From: Brettanomyces bruxellensis | Lineage: Eukaryota; Ascomycota; Pichiomycetes; Pichiales; Pichiaceae | Reading direction: 5' to 3' | NCBI RefSeq assembly: GCF_011074885.1 | Contig: NC_054684.1 | Span: forward strand, 372,001 to 436,000 | Length of the DNA stretch: 64,000 nt | Part shown: piece by piece, positions 22,086 to 33,333 of the stretch | Numbering within the stretch: the first letter of the stretch is position 1 | Layout: the number at the start of each line of letters is the position of its first letter | The notes under the pieces: generated by a model | The model's input: only the letters and a program-made list of their open reading frames with translations | What the model was told of the DNA's origin: nothing | Databases searched by the model: none | Position numbers and translations under genes: made by a program

Positions 22086-22364
22086 GGTTGCATACTTGGT
22101 TTATTAGCTTGTATATATTATGGTATTAATGGAATATATTCAGAGTATTACGTTTTTTTTCCCCCTTTTTTTTTTTCGTTGTTATTTTTTTTTATTGTTA
22201 TTCCTTACTAGCGCGCTAATGCGTAAACAATCCGGTGTAAACATCACTGTAAGTAATAAATCGCAGTGTGACAGGTACTCTGCAGATTATAGAAGAAATA
22301 TATAATTTACATTTCCAGAAGCATTTATAATTTTAGCACTAAGGTCAGCAGTGAGTTTCCTTTA

Positions 22365-24948
22365 ATGTCAGTGAAACGCAAAGCGTTGAATGGTGAACTG
22401 AAGGAGCAGAATACAGTGGTAACGAGCTTTTCTGAAGTGGAGCCGGATAAAGAAAATATAAAGCCTATACCACAAGGAAGATCGGTACATAAGCTGGCAC
22501 AGATAATACACACTGACAAGGAAACATTAGAAGAAAGGCAGAATAAAGAGAGAGCAGCATTTGAAGAACAATTAGAGCCGCATAACTTGGAACTTTTAGA
22601 TGATCCTTTGGAACCCTATCTGCAGTATATAAGATGGATAAGGGAGAGCTTTCCAACCGGAAACAACAACTCTGAACTTGTCAAACTTTTGGAAAGGACG
22701 ACCCACGATTTCAGAGATGATGAATATTATAAAAATGAAGTCCGTTATTTTAAAATTTGGCTAGAATATATACAATTTAGCGACACGCCAAGAGAGATAT
22801 ACCTTTATCTGTCTAGAAAGAAGATCGGAAGTAGGTTGAGTCTTTTCTATGAGAGTTATGCCTCCTATTTGGAGCAACATCACGAGTATGCGGCCGCACT
22901 GGATGTTTTTAAGAAAGGTGTTGAGGCTCAGGCAAGGCCCATAGTAAAGTTTAAACGTGTTTTTAGTCAATTCTTGGAAAGAAAGGCCAGTTGGGATTCG
23001 TCCCACAATGCTGGGCCTGATTCAGGAGCTAATGTTGTGAACATGGGAAGGCTTAGTACAGAACATTCTGATGTTAGCAGATCTGGGCTCTCATTACTGC
23101 CGAGAACAAGAAGTTTTCAAAGTATTTACAGACGACAAGGATAAAGATGAAGATGAGCCACATAATTTCAGAGATAGTTTTGGTACTATTATGAACAAAC
23201 AGAAAGAAAATAAGATACTTCCACAGGCTTTGGATGGTCAAAAACTTTCTCAAGCAGAAAATGACGGATCGCATGTACATTCAAAAAGATCGTTTGATGT
23301 TTACAAGGATGATTCGGCTTTGAAATATCCCGTCACCAAGACCGTCCATGTCCCAGGAAAGAAGACAGTCAAATATGATTTTAATGCGGATTTATTTTTT
23401 CCGAAGAATGGTGAACCAAGAACCCTTCTTGAAGTACTATTCTTGATGAAATCCAATAACGGTAAACATAAACGTACCTTAAGTGCTTCCTCAAGCAGCG
23501 GTCAGGTTCCGAAACAACGCCATCTTTCTTTGACTCCCTCATCAAGGAGGGCTTCTAGACTATCCAGTAGTTTTATGATTGGAGCACTAAATGATGAAAG
23601 TGATACCACAAAACTAACGCAATCCCCAACAATGACGTATTTTTCTAAACAGGCCAATAAGGAGATCCTTCAAATGTTTAACCAACCGGTTAAAAATTCT
23701 ACGATCGGCTCTGCAAATGATAACTCAGAGCTTGATACTTCAAATGACTTGAGCAGTTTTGTCACCGAGACTTTGGATAACAAGAGCCAATCCACAAAAA
23801 TAGCAGATGGTAAGTTCAAAAATTTCAATCTCGAAAGTCCTGATGGGTTCACCACGTCGTCTTTTACGAATTCTCCATTACGAATCTCTTTGAATAAAGT
23901 ATGCAATCCATTTGACCCAATTGTTCGTGGGAAAATAATAAAGGGCGCTCTTCCCCAACTCAGCAAGAGAAGAAATTACCACCGGTATAATATTGCTATG
24001 AACAGATTGCCATCTTTAATATCTGCTTTGAAAGATGGCGCAATTGGTGATTTGAAGCAAATTAACATGCTTCTTCAACTGAATGGTGTTACCTACAGGA
24101 TTCGTGATATTGTTCAGTATGATTTCAACTCGGTTATGTGTGCGTGCCTATCATCCGAAGGTAAGGTTTACACAATTATTGGAAGAAATACGGAAGAATC
24201 CGACTGGACATACTATGTTCTTACAGAGTTGACAAGAAGATCGGCATTCTTTAAGCGCCAGCTGCGATACTTGGAATTCTATAAATATGATGACGAATCG
24301 TACTTACTTATCCAGTCATTTCAGTTTAGATCTGCCCTTAGCATTTACAATGCGATGCTTCTTAAATGGGGAGATGCAAACGAATTTCTTACAGCCTATT
24401 TCACAATACAGCTTTTGCGTCAAATGATCTCTTTTCACAAATGCAACTTTCTTCATTGCAAGATCTTGCCCGATAACTGTGTCTTCTCTTTTGAAGAAAC
24501 TTTGAACTCAGGAATACCATCATACCTAGATATCAGTATCATGAATCTTACAGATGCAGTTGATCTCTCTAATGCTGGTCCCATGGATCGATTCTACAGC
24601 TCGGCCAGAACTGGCCAACCCGAAAGTTTTCTTGATGATAATAACCAAGAGGATGGTTGGAAGTATAATATTGATTATTATGGGTTGGCAAGCGTCATTC
24701 ATGTTCTAATTTTTGGCTCGCAAATGTCCCTTTCCAATATTCATTTTAAAAAGTCTTTTTCTCACCGGTTACCCAAGAATTGGAGAAAAGAACTATGGAC
24801 AGAGCTAGTTGAAGTTTTGTTAAATTCGGATGATGAGGTGACATCGGCATTAAAGCACATAGTAGAAAAGTTTGAGCGGTGGATAAGAGTCAAAGTGAGT
24901 GCTACGGAGTTGGTTAAATTGATTGAGCAATTATGCCATTCTCAGTAA
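22365..24948 (+). CDS. Bub1/Mad3-type checkpoint protein, degenerate kinase, +1 frame change
   Basis: The spindle-checkpoint MADBUB family includes Bub1 (kinase) and Mad3/BubR1 (APC/C inhibitor). Frame 1 (22365-23054) gives a KEN box at residues 29-31 and the TPR domain (EPYLQYIRWIRESFP, DDEYYKNEVRYFKIWLEYI, GSRLSLFYESYASYLE). Frame 2 (23056-24948) gives a second KEN box (280-282), a GLEBS-like Bub3-binding region (about 335-365) and a C-terminal kinase-like domain. Joined length is about 860 residues. The frames must switch between 23041 and 23141; CTT-AGT at 23052-23057 is a candidate +1 site, or an indel occurred. The kinase domain lacks a Gly-rich loop and VAIK-type lysine, has HCKILPDN instead of HxDxKPDN (K at 699), and N727 with no following Gly where D-F-G should be, so it looks catalytically dead. 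Two KEN boxes point to a Mad3-type role. Confidence 0.85.
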
Positions 24949-25037
24949 CGGTATATTTTAGTTTTAATAAATGCATCAAACAGAAATTTTCCAATTAAAA
25001 ATGTAGTTACATACATATAACATTATTTATAGTAATG

Positions 25038-26964
25038 TCACTCCTTCTTAATATTTCCAATCTTGGACTTTAAAACTTTTACCGTTTGCTTTATTTTCTT
25101 GATGGCCCTTCTAATAGGAGTATGCTCTATGATTTCCTCTGCTTCTTCCTCTGTGACCGTCCGTTTTGTTAAGAGATTGAAAAACGAGCCAAAAGTCATT
25201 GCCATAACAGTGGAAGTAAGAATAATAACATTATAAGGCATAGAGAAGTCAGGTGTCGGCAATGTAAGCAAAGCCGTAGTAGTTCTCATCTGGTAGATTG
25301 ATTCTCCAGTGTCTGGGTTCATGATTGCGATGACAGCTGGTTCAATTTCAAAGCCATGGTTGGCATCTGGCGGATATTCCGCATAGAGAAGCATGGCTTT
25401 GTCAAAATCGATCGATAGCTTTACCTTAGTATTTGCAGGAATCTTTGTCATTAGTTCAAGATGCGAGGGGCTCTTTCTGTCCACGGCAGGATTGTATATG
25501 ATTTCATTGATCACCGAGTTTATCACATTATCGGAAATATCATACATGGTTGTCCCATTCACTGCAATGGACAACGTATGAAGATATAAATTTCACAAAC
25601 CATGGGAACGTCTCAAAAATGACCACATCCAAGTCCTCGTCTGTTGGATTGAATATATCAATTCTGAAACCACCACTATCTTGCGAATAGCCTGAGAGCG
25701 ATCTGGAAGCATAAATTGGCGGATTTTCTAATGGAGTTATATGTGTAGAGTCGTTCGTCGAAAACCGAATATCGTAGTCTGCACCGGTGTCTATATTATA
25801 GCAGGTTTTTCCACTTCTAGTTTCTTCCAACTCCGATAAAGGTAGCGTGGCATTCAACGTAATGTTCCAGGCGGATCTATCGGTATCTACACAAACCGAT
25901 GAAATCTTCGATTCCATTAATGGCCCGCCGTGAATAACACGACCAAAGAGATCCCATAGGTCAAAGTCAAGTTTGTTTGATTCAGGTAATGGGAAGCAGT
26001 GGAAGAGATCGTGCTTCTTGGATGTATCGCAACGAAGCTCATCTCCCGGGATTGGCTTTGGAATTGGCATAATATTTCTCTCAAGAACGCGAGGAATATT
26101 CTTCACCAAGTCAATGGACTGCTTGATTTGGTAGTGGCAGTTGGTGGGACTTTCGCATATGGTGAAAATATCAACTGCCATAGATGACCACTCCGAATCA
26201 AACACTTTTCTACCGGTGAGAAGAGAGGCTATTCCGGCTTTGCCCTTTGTAGGTAAGATCTTAAGGAAAGGAGTTAGATTCTCTGTACACACGGGCTCCC
26301 TTGGTAGAGCGCTTCGGAAAAGATGTAGTTGGCTCTTTAAAGGTATGTTTAGAAGCGCGGAATCATCAGGTTGGAATAGTGTGACCGGACTTGTGGTGGA
26401 AGAAGAGTCGATGAAGTTTAAAGAGGCACAAAAAAGACCAGAAAGATAGTTCACCAATTGATTCCATTGAGTCATGGCCTCCACTCTCGTATCAGACTCA
26501 ATTAATGCCCAGAGTTCAACCCCACTGCCTCCGTTTTCAAATCCCTGTCTTGGAAGTTTACCCCAGACATCCGAGTCATACCATCCCTGGCCGAACCGAA
26601 GATGAAGCTCTCTCGTGTTCGTATCTCGAAGAATTGACCCAATTGCTTTCGGAAATGTGTCGTAATGTATTGTATCCCCTTCTTTATGATGTAATCCGCA
26701 AGAATGGTTAGACTCGAAATTGAATGAGAGCAGAATATTGTTTCTCTCAAGAGGTCTTATTTCTAAATATTCCTCGCCTGGGTAAGAGAAGTTTGTTATT
26801 TTCTGATGGCGAATTCGAAGATCATGTTCCTGGGTTGGGATTTTAATAGAACTGTTACTCACCAAGATACTATTTTGTGTTTGATTATCTAACGAGCATC
26901 CTGAAGCAGATCGCACAAATTGGCCTGTAAATAGGAATGCGGCCAACTGTGTCAGAAAATGCAT
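25038..26964 (-). CDS. GPI16: GPI transamidase subunit Gpi16 (PIG-T), needs a +1 frame change
   Basis: Gpi16/PIG-T is an ER-membrane subunit of the GPI transamidase, disulfide-linked to the catalytic Gpi8. Start at the ATG at 26964, which gives a signal peptide (MHFLTQLAAFLFTGQFV); an upstream GTG in frame was not used. The product is split: 26964-25588 in one frame, 25586-25038 in the next. Skipping one base restores FETFPWFVKF-YLHTL, matching the family's PW(F/Y)xxxYxHTL, and a 641-residue protein (S. cerevisiae: 610). The second part has the conserved YNPAVDRKSPSHLELM, LLYAEYPPDANHGFEI, and a single C-terminal membrane segment (MPYNVIILTSTVMAMTFGSFF) followed by a basic tail. GPI16 is essential in S. 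cerevisiae, so a true null is unlikely. Confidence 0.92.
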
Positions 26965-27317
26965 TTTTGTTATGCTTGCAAGTATCCCGAACACGACTTC
27001 AGTATTAGAATGGTGATATGTTGATTTTTTAAATTAGAAAAGTCTGTGTACTCTTCACCTGCACAATAAATCTAGACACGTTCTGCTCTATGTACGAGAA
27101 AAATGAAGTGGTAGTAGTCCAACTTTTTTTTTTTTTTTACCACGTCAGAGGCCCAGTCACGTGCAGCAGAGTTAACTACATGGACATTTTGAATATATGT
27201 CTCCGGTAATTTATTCAAGCGTATCGTTACAAACAAAAGAAAATAATAAGAAATGGTGTTAGAAATTTTAATGATAATTGTACTATAGTCATTATGAGAT
27301 GCTCAAAAAATTCAAAA
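26965..27317. other. Gap between GPI16 promoter and ABCG 3' end
   Basis: About 350 bp. It carries a long T tract (about 27124-27138) and, beside it, the palindromic E-box at 27158-27163. No gene was seen. Confidence 0.5.
27158..27163. promoter_or_regulatory. CACGTG E-box upstream of GPI16
   Basis: The core CACGTG (extended GCACGTGC minus one flank base on the left) lies about 195 bp upstream of the GPI16 ATG next to a poly-T tract. In yeasts this core is bound by bHLH factors such as Cbf1 and Pho4. Binding here is inference. Confidence 0.4.
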
Positions 27318-30300
27318 TCACTGAGGTGATTTTCTCTTTAGCGCAAGCTTTGTAAGCTTCATCTTTAGAAATAGAAAAGAACCTCCTCTATGAAGGACGG
27401 CCATAACCGATATCATGATCCAGTATAATGTCATATTAACCTTGAGTCCATATTGACTCAACACATCCAAACCGTTTGAAAACTGACAACTTCCGTCTGC
27501 AGACTTCTGATCAGGAAGGCAGTCAATTTTCAAGGATTTAGTAAAGACCAAATTTGTTATAATCAACACACAGTAATGTGGAGGGGAAAGATAGTTCATG
27601 GCTTTCAAGAATGAGTTCAACGTCATAGACATTAAACCAGACATACACACAGCAATGGAACAGAAAACTGAGATAACTGTAAGCGAAAATCCGGGGTGAC
27701 TCAAGGCAGTATTGAAAGAGATACCAAGTGATTCACCGGCATTGACGACAATTGTAGTTGTGTAGAATATTCCAAAGAAAAGAGCAGCATTGTACTGAAA
27801 GCCTATAGCAAAGACCATTAGCACGGCAAAAATAAGGCAAGGGAAAATCTCGAATGGTAGCTCGATTATTAGATAACTGAAAAAGAATGACGATATACTG
27901 ATAACATCGTCACTGTATTCGTTATAAAAATAATCCCTCTCCTTAGGATATCCAGTCATGTTGTTAAGCATACCACTGAAGTACAATGACACCATCTGTT
28001 GGATGACACCAAACCTGTTCTGAACACTTAGTACATCGTGCTTGAGCCTTGCAAAGAAAAATGTTAGGATGATACCCATTCCCAAAACCTGTGCAGCTCT
28101 GGCAATTATGATGTTTGTATCACGAATCAATCCGACCCATTGCCGCCTCAAAAGAACATGAAAGCCCGTCAAAAATTCAGCCGGCTCTTTCACAAAAGAT
28201 TTGAATTCGGCTCTTAGCTGGTCCTGGCTTTCCACAACAACTGTATCAATTGGATTAGTTATGATGAGGCCATTTTGTTCGTTCCACCGATCCAATATAT
28301 TGTCCACCCTCGCCCTGGTGCGAAGTTCGACATCTTCGTTTACGGTGTTATAAGAAATCAAATCAATAACAAAGTCGCCCAAATTTGTGAATCTAGGAAC
28401 TGGATAGCCAATCTGTGTGAAATGTTGAATCAGTTGATCCTGACTTCCGTCAAATGCAACTTTTCCACCCTTTGCCAAAAGAAGAATGGTACCAAACTGG
28501 TCTAATGTCCTTGGCTGATGAATGGTCATGATAATGGTCGTTCCACTTCTAGCCAATTTTTGAAGGCATTCTACAATGGAAGAAGCGGTAAACGCATCTA
28601 ATCCAGATGTAGGCTCGTCTAGGAAAAGGATTTTTGGTGAAGAAAGAAGCTGTATAGCGATTGATAACCGTCTTTTTTCACCTCCAGAAATACCCTTGAT
28701 TAGATCATTTCCCACTAATGTGTTGGCACAATCACGAAGACCCATATCTAATATAACTTTTTCGACAATATTCTTCCTCTCTGCCTTTGATAACTTTGCC
28801 CGTGATAATCTCAACTCTGCGGCGTAAGATATTGTCTCCTTCACAGTTAAAGAAGATAGCAAATAATCATCTTCTTGTGTGACATACGAGCATAAAGGTC
28901 TGACTATTGAAAAGTCTTCGACTTCATATTGGTTAAAATATATCTTTCCCTCGCTCATATATGAGCTTGCCAAACTTGACGACAACCGTCCACTTATCAA
29001 GTTAAGCAAGGATGTTTTTCCGGAACCAGAAGGTCCCATAATGATATTCAATTTACAAGCCTGAAAATCTGCCTCCACATTCCGAAGTATCTGCTTCTCA
29101 ACATTACCCATTTTACGACGCACAGTAAGGTTTATTCCTCTAATTTTAACGCTGACTCCCTGGTCATTTTTGCTGATCTCTTTTGGATCATCAGTAGAAA
29201 TATCACGCTTTATTCTATTGTTGATTGTGTACTTCGTTTTAGCTTCCTTTCCCATTGATATGTCAACAGGCTTGAAGTGCAAAACAATGCCAGCTAAAAG
29301 ATATGTACCCAGGAAGAATGCCAAAACAACACATATGGGCAAGGCATTCCAATTCTCCCAGAAGCCCATCTGCTCAATAATGTAACTACCCGATGATGTG
29401 TAACATAGATCATTAACTTTGGGATTGCCTGCATTTTCTCGATAACAGTCGCCGTTAAAGTTGGTGAATTGGTTGCTGATCAAAAACCCAAACGAGTACC
29501 ATTGATACGCAACATATTTACACCATCGAACATAAACAGGTAGCTGCTTAGCATTGATAAACATACCATTAGTCATTGTCTGGAAGGTGAAGTTTAGGTT
29601 GCATATTAAAGTTGCAATGGAAACATCTCGACTAAAAGCTGCTGCCAACATACCAACTGCCATGGTGTTCAAATTGAATATAAAAATTCCCGCAAAGTAT
29701 TTCCAGAAATACTTGGCAGATTCGGTTTCTTAAGCCTATCATAAAGTAGGTTGGGACAGCATATACTATAGGAATAAAGATATCTTCAGTGATAAGCTTT
29801 GATATTCTTCGTCCAATTAGAAATCCCGGAACGGAAATACAGCCTTCTAAACGTTCACGATCAAACACCTTGAGATCCAACTGGCAGAGACGATAGCATT
29901 CCACTAACAAGTATAGATAGCACATCAATGTAGAACTCATATAAAGGGATGATTCTAACGATCTAATACCCTTGGTATCTGTTCCAGGTTTATAGAAAAT
30001 CCAACCGGTAATGATTCCCAACAGAAGTGCTTCCAAAATCACAGAAACAGTTCCAAGAGGATCTCTATATTGAAGCTTCAAGTTCCGACGGATGTGAATG
30101 CCTAGCTCACGCATAAAGGGAGCCCGGCCAAGGGATTCAAAAACCTCTCCATCGGATCCTGGACCACCTTCACTCATTGTTTCTTCCTCAGAAACCTCTT
30201 CAATTTCGGGTAAAGTATCCATTTTTTCTTTCCATAACCTTGAAACCTGGATCATCCTTTTGCTTGATTCCTGTTCATGAGCATAAGTTCTGGTGTCAAT

Positions 30301-31389
30301 TGTAATAAGGTCTATTAGGAAATCTGCAGGATTGACATTATGCTCCGGAATGGGATAGCCAATCCCAGAGAAGTACTCAAAAATATACTCGTAACTGTCA
30401 GCATAGCACAAATTTCCCTTTGAAAGAATAAAAATCCTATCAAAAAGCTTGAAAATATCTGCCCGAGGTTGGTGGATACTCATGACTATTGTTTTATTAA
30501 ACTTCTTGGCGACTCTTTTCAAAGTGATACAAAGAAGATATGCATTATACGAATCCAACCCTGTAGTTGGCTCATCAAGAAAAAGAACTGCTGGATTGGA
30601 AACAAGTTGCAAGGCAACACTAAGTCTTCTTTTCTCACCACCACTAAGTCCCTTACGATGATTATCCCCCACAATTGTGTCAGCACATTCCTTCAATCCT
30701 AGTTCCAATATTAGCTCGCGCACAAGTGTACATCTCTCCTTTTTCGAAGTTAACTTTGGTAGTTTAAACTCTGCGGCGTACATCAAAGTTTCTCGGCAGG
30801 TCAATGTTGGAATTAAAATATCCTGCTGGATCACATAGGCATTTCTGATACGTGTGAGATCTTCATCGTTGTTGTATTGAATCTTTCCTGTTTCAAAAAG
30901 TGATGATCTGCTGAATTTTCTGTCGGCCAAGCAATTTAAAAGAGTTGTTTTCCCAGAGCCCGAACCCCCAATAATACATGTAATGGAGCATGCTGGGATG
31001 TCAAATGACATCGGATGAAGGATTGTTTTAATATCAGCATTGGATTCAATGTCTGCAGGTGGCTCTTTTCTGTGGAACCCCTTTTTGAAGGGATTCAACC
31101 GTTTCGGGGAAAACTTACCAGAGGAAGTTATCCGAGATCCAATTGAAAGATCCCGAACTTGAATTGTCACTTTTTTGGTTTTAGTGAATGAAATTCCAGT
31201 TTGATCATTCAAGTCCTTGAATATTTCTTCATCTCCAAATGATTTTTCCTCTGGGTCACAATCGTATTCAGAAAGCTTTTTATCTTTCTCGTAAGATTGG
31301 CATGCATCGTAATATTGAACGCCTTGAGAGGTGTTTGTATCCTCGGAAGAATCTTCGGATGTTACGGGATTTTCGGTATAAGGCCCCAT
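27318..31389 (-). CDS. Full-length ABCG transporter (YOL075C-like), needs a +1 frame change
   Basis: An ABCG half-transporter pair in one chain (NBD-TMD-NBD-TMD), the layout of S. cerevisiae YOL075C (1294 residues), not of the longer PDR pumps. Start at the ATG at 31389; a TTG eight codons upstream was ignored. Part 1 (31389-29728): Walker A GGSGSGKTTLLN, signature LSGGEKRRLSVA, Walker B VLFLDEPTTGLDS, then the first membrane domain. Part 2 (29726-27318): the rest of that domain, Walker A GPSGSGKTSLLN, signature ISGGEKRRLSIA, Walker B ILFLDEPTSGLDA, and the second membrane domain. Skipping A29727 joins MIGLR to TESAKYFWKYFAGIF and gives 1356 residues, with a family-like segment across the junction. 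Substrate unknown. Both ATP sites appear complete. Confidence 0.92.
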
Positions 31390-31905
31390 TGGTATTTTTT
31401 TTGTTAGAACCAAAGGATTCTTACCTTTTAAATTTGTGGTTTTAAATCTCCAATCATTGATCTTGTTGCCTAAAGAGCAAAAAAGCTGAAGGAACGATAC
31501 GATCGGCTTTTATAAGCCAGCTTTACGAAAACCAACAATTATTAAACTACGATCAATAAAAAAAAGTCCACAATTGCCGGTTCTGAGGATCCCTACCTGC
31601 TCTAAAATTTTCTTTTTTTTTTCATCCCGCATTAACTCTATTTTTGCTTTAATAGCCGTATTCTACCCTATTAGCGAACAATGAGAAAGTGTATCCCAGA
31701 AAGTGTATCCCCCCTGCTAGTTAGAGATCCCCAAAAAAAAAATAATGATTATAAATAAAATAAAATTACAAAATCATTCCGACTCACGGATATTGCGAGC
31801 CAACAACCTTTGCAAATATTAGCAATTCTGAAGCAACAATTTTTCATCTAGCGGTATGTCTTTACTACGTTGTTTGAGGTGTGCTTGTTGGATTGGACTT
31901 CTGCT
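31390..31905. other. ABCG promoter region with 14-bp tandem repeat
   Basis: About 515 bp upstream of the ABCG gene and downstream of the BBP1-like gene. It holds poly-A/T tracts (31557-31564, 31612-31622), the tandem repeat at 31684-31711 and a CCCCT stress-element-like core right after it (about 31711-31715). No gene was seen. Confidence 0.5.
31684..31711. repeat. Tandem 14-bp repeat AGAAAGTGTATCCC x2
   Basis: Two perfect adjacent copies (31684-31697 and 31698-31711), followed by C-rich CCCCTG. The position is about 300 bp upstream of the ABCG start, suitable for a duplicated transcription-factor site. Confidence 0.6.
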
Positions 31906-33333
31906 TTATATCTGTTGCTTTATATTAATGGTCGGCTTACTGATCGAAGTATCCACTGTGCCGGTTAAATCCGCGCCATATTTCTTATCCGCGTATTTCT
32001 GTCTCAATATATCAACGGTGTTCATTTCTTCCTCGTTTAAGTTCTCCTTTCCATTTTTCTGTTCGGTCCCTTTGTGAATTTTTTGTTCGTCTCTTTGTGC
32101 TTGCCGGTGGTGAACTTCCTTGATCTGCGGCTTTGTAGCAATTGGTTCATCTGTCATAATTCCATGATTGTAATCACTAAATCCGGAATCATCAATATCG
32201 CTGCTTAATTCGGATAAGGAAGTGTTGAAGCTGGGGTATCCTACCTTGAATTTTAATGCTTTAAGTTCTGCCTTCGTTTCTTCTAATTTAGTCCGTAGTG
32301 TGTCTGCAGAACGCACCTTTCTCAAATAATGAGATCTCATCTCCGCCAGTTTGTCTTCGTAAACCTGCTGGGAGCTTTCGTTGTCTTTTACTCTTTGGAG
32401 CATGCTCTTCAATAGCTGCCGTCTTCCAACGGTCAACTTATCAATTTCTTGTTGATTTCTAGAATCTTTCTTTTCTAGCACATCCACTCTCAGTTTAAGC
32501 TGTTCAATTCTTGTTTCAAGCTTCTCTTTTGTATCATCCGTCTGCATTCGCTGGTACTTTTTTGCAAGTTCATAATATTGTCGATGAAGTTTTTTACTCT
32601 CTTGAAGTTCAGCCTTAAATTCCTTACGTAGTTTGAAGTACTTCTTTGAAATCTCTGCGTTCTCCTGCTTCACGTGTTTGTAGTCTGTTTTAAATGTTGC
32701 GTTATCAAAGTTCTCTATCATCCGAAGGAGTAATTCATTGTTGTTCTCTAATTTTAGTAATAGTGTATCGACTTCCGACTGATCGTACTCTCGAATTTTG
32801 CTAACATGCTGCCTGCCAAAATTTGAATATTTGAGCCCCAGCAAATCGCAAGTATCCTGTTCCTCATTCCAATGACGTTCTCTATCTTTTATACGATTCA
32901 GCGTTTCACTAACATCCCTGTCCAACGGATTCTTAAGAAAGTCATCATCTAAAAACGAATCATGTAAGTTACTAGTGTATTCTTTATCATTCAATTTTTC
33001 ATCATCTCGATCGTCAGAACTACGATATTCGTAATTAGTATCGTCTTCTACGGGCTTTGTGGCCTCGTATTGTTCTTCGTTTCCATTCTTGAGCCAGTTG
33101 AAAGCATTGCCGAGAAAGCCATGTAATCCGGACGATTCTGTTTTTGTGGGCTCATATACTCTATTTTTGGTCCATTGTGAAGAAGGTTCATCCGTATCAA
33201 TCCCGTTTGTTCGTTTTGTTGTGCTCGTTAAAGATTCTGGTGAATTTTGATTATATCTGATATCAACACTGTCTGCACTTAGATCATCCTGAAAAGGGTG
33301 CAGTATCTTTGAAAGGGTCGAACCACCCCACAT
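31906..33333 (-). CDS. BBP1-like spindle pole body coiled-coil protein
   Basis: 475 residues. S. cerevisiae Bbp1 anchors the spindle pole body in the nuclear envelope together with Mps2. Support: an N-terminal stretch with GLHGFLGNAFNWLKNG, comparable to the GGIFGLFKWTKDAL near the Bbp1 N-terminus; a long coiled coil (about 190-360); and within it ESKKLHRQYYELAKKYQRM, which lines up well with KSKTLFENYYSLGQKYKSL of Bbp1. The rest is charged and low in similarity, as usual for SPB proteins, and the C-terminal 100 residues are probably disordered. A generic coiled-coil protein cannot be excluded. The ATG at 33333 opens MWGGSTLSK. Confidence 0.55.
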   Translation of the reverse strand: MWGGSTLSKILHPFQDDLSADSVDIRYNQNSPESLTSTTKRTNGIDTDEPSSQWTKNRVYEPTKTESSGLHGFLGNAFNWLKNGNEEQYEATKPVEDDTNYEYRSSDDRDDEKLNDKEYTSNLHDSFLDDDFLKNPLDRDVSETLNRIKDRERHWNEEQDTCDLLGLKYSNFGRQHVSKIREYDQSEVDTLLLKLENNNELLLRMIENFDNATFKTDYKHVKQENAEISKKYFKLRKEFKAELQESKKLHRQYYELAKKYQRMQTDDTKEKLETRIEQLKLRVDVLEKKDSRNQQEIDKLTVGRRQLLKSMLQRVKDNESSQQVYEDKLAEMRSHYLRKVRSADTLRTKLEETKAELKALKFKVGYPSFNTSLSELSSDIDDSGFSDYNHGIMTDEPIATKPQIKEVHHRQAQRDEQKIHKGTEQKNGKENLNEEEMNTVDILRQKYADKKYGADLTGTVDTSISKPTINIKQQI

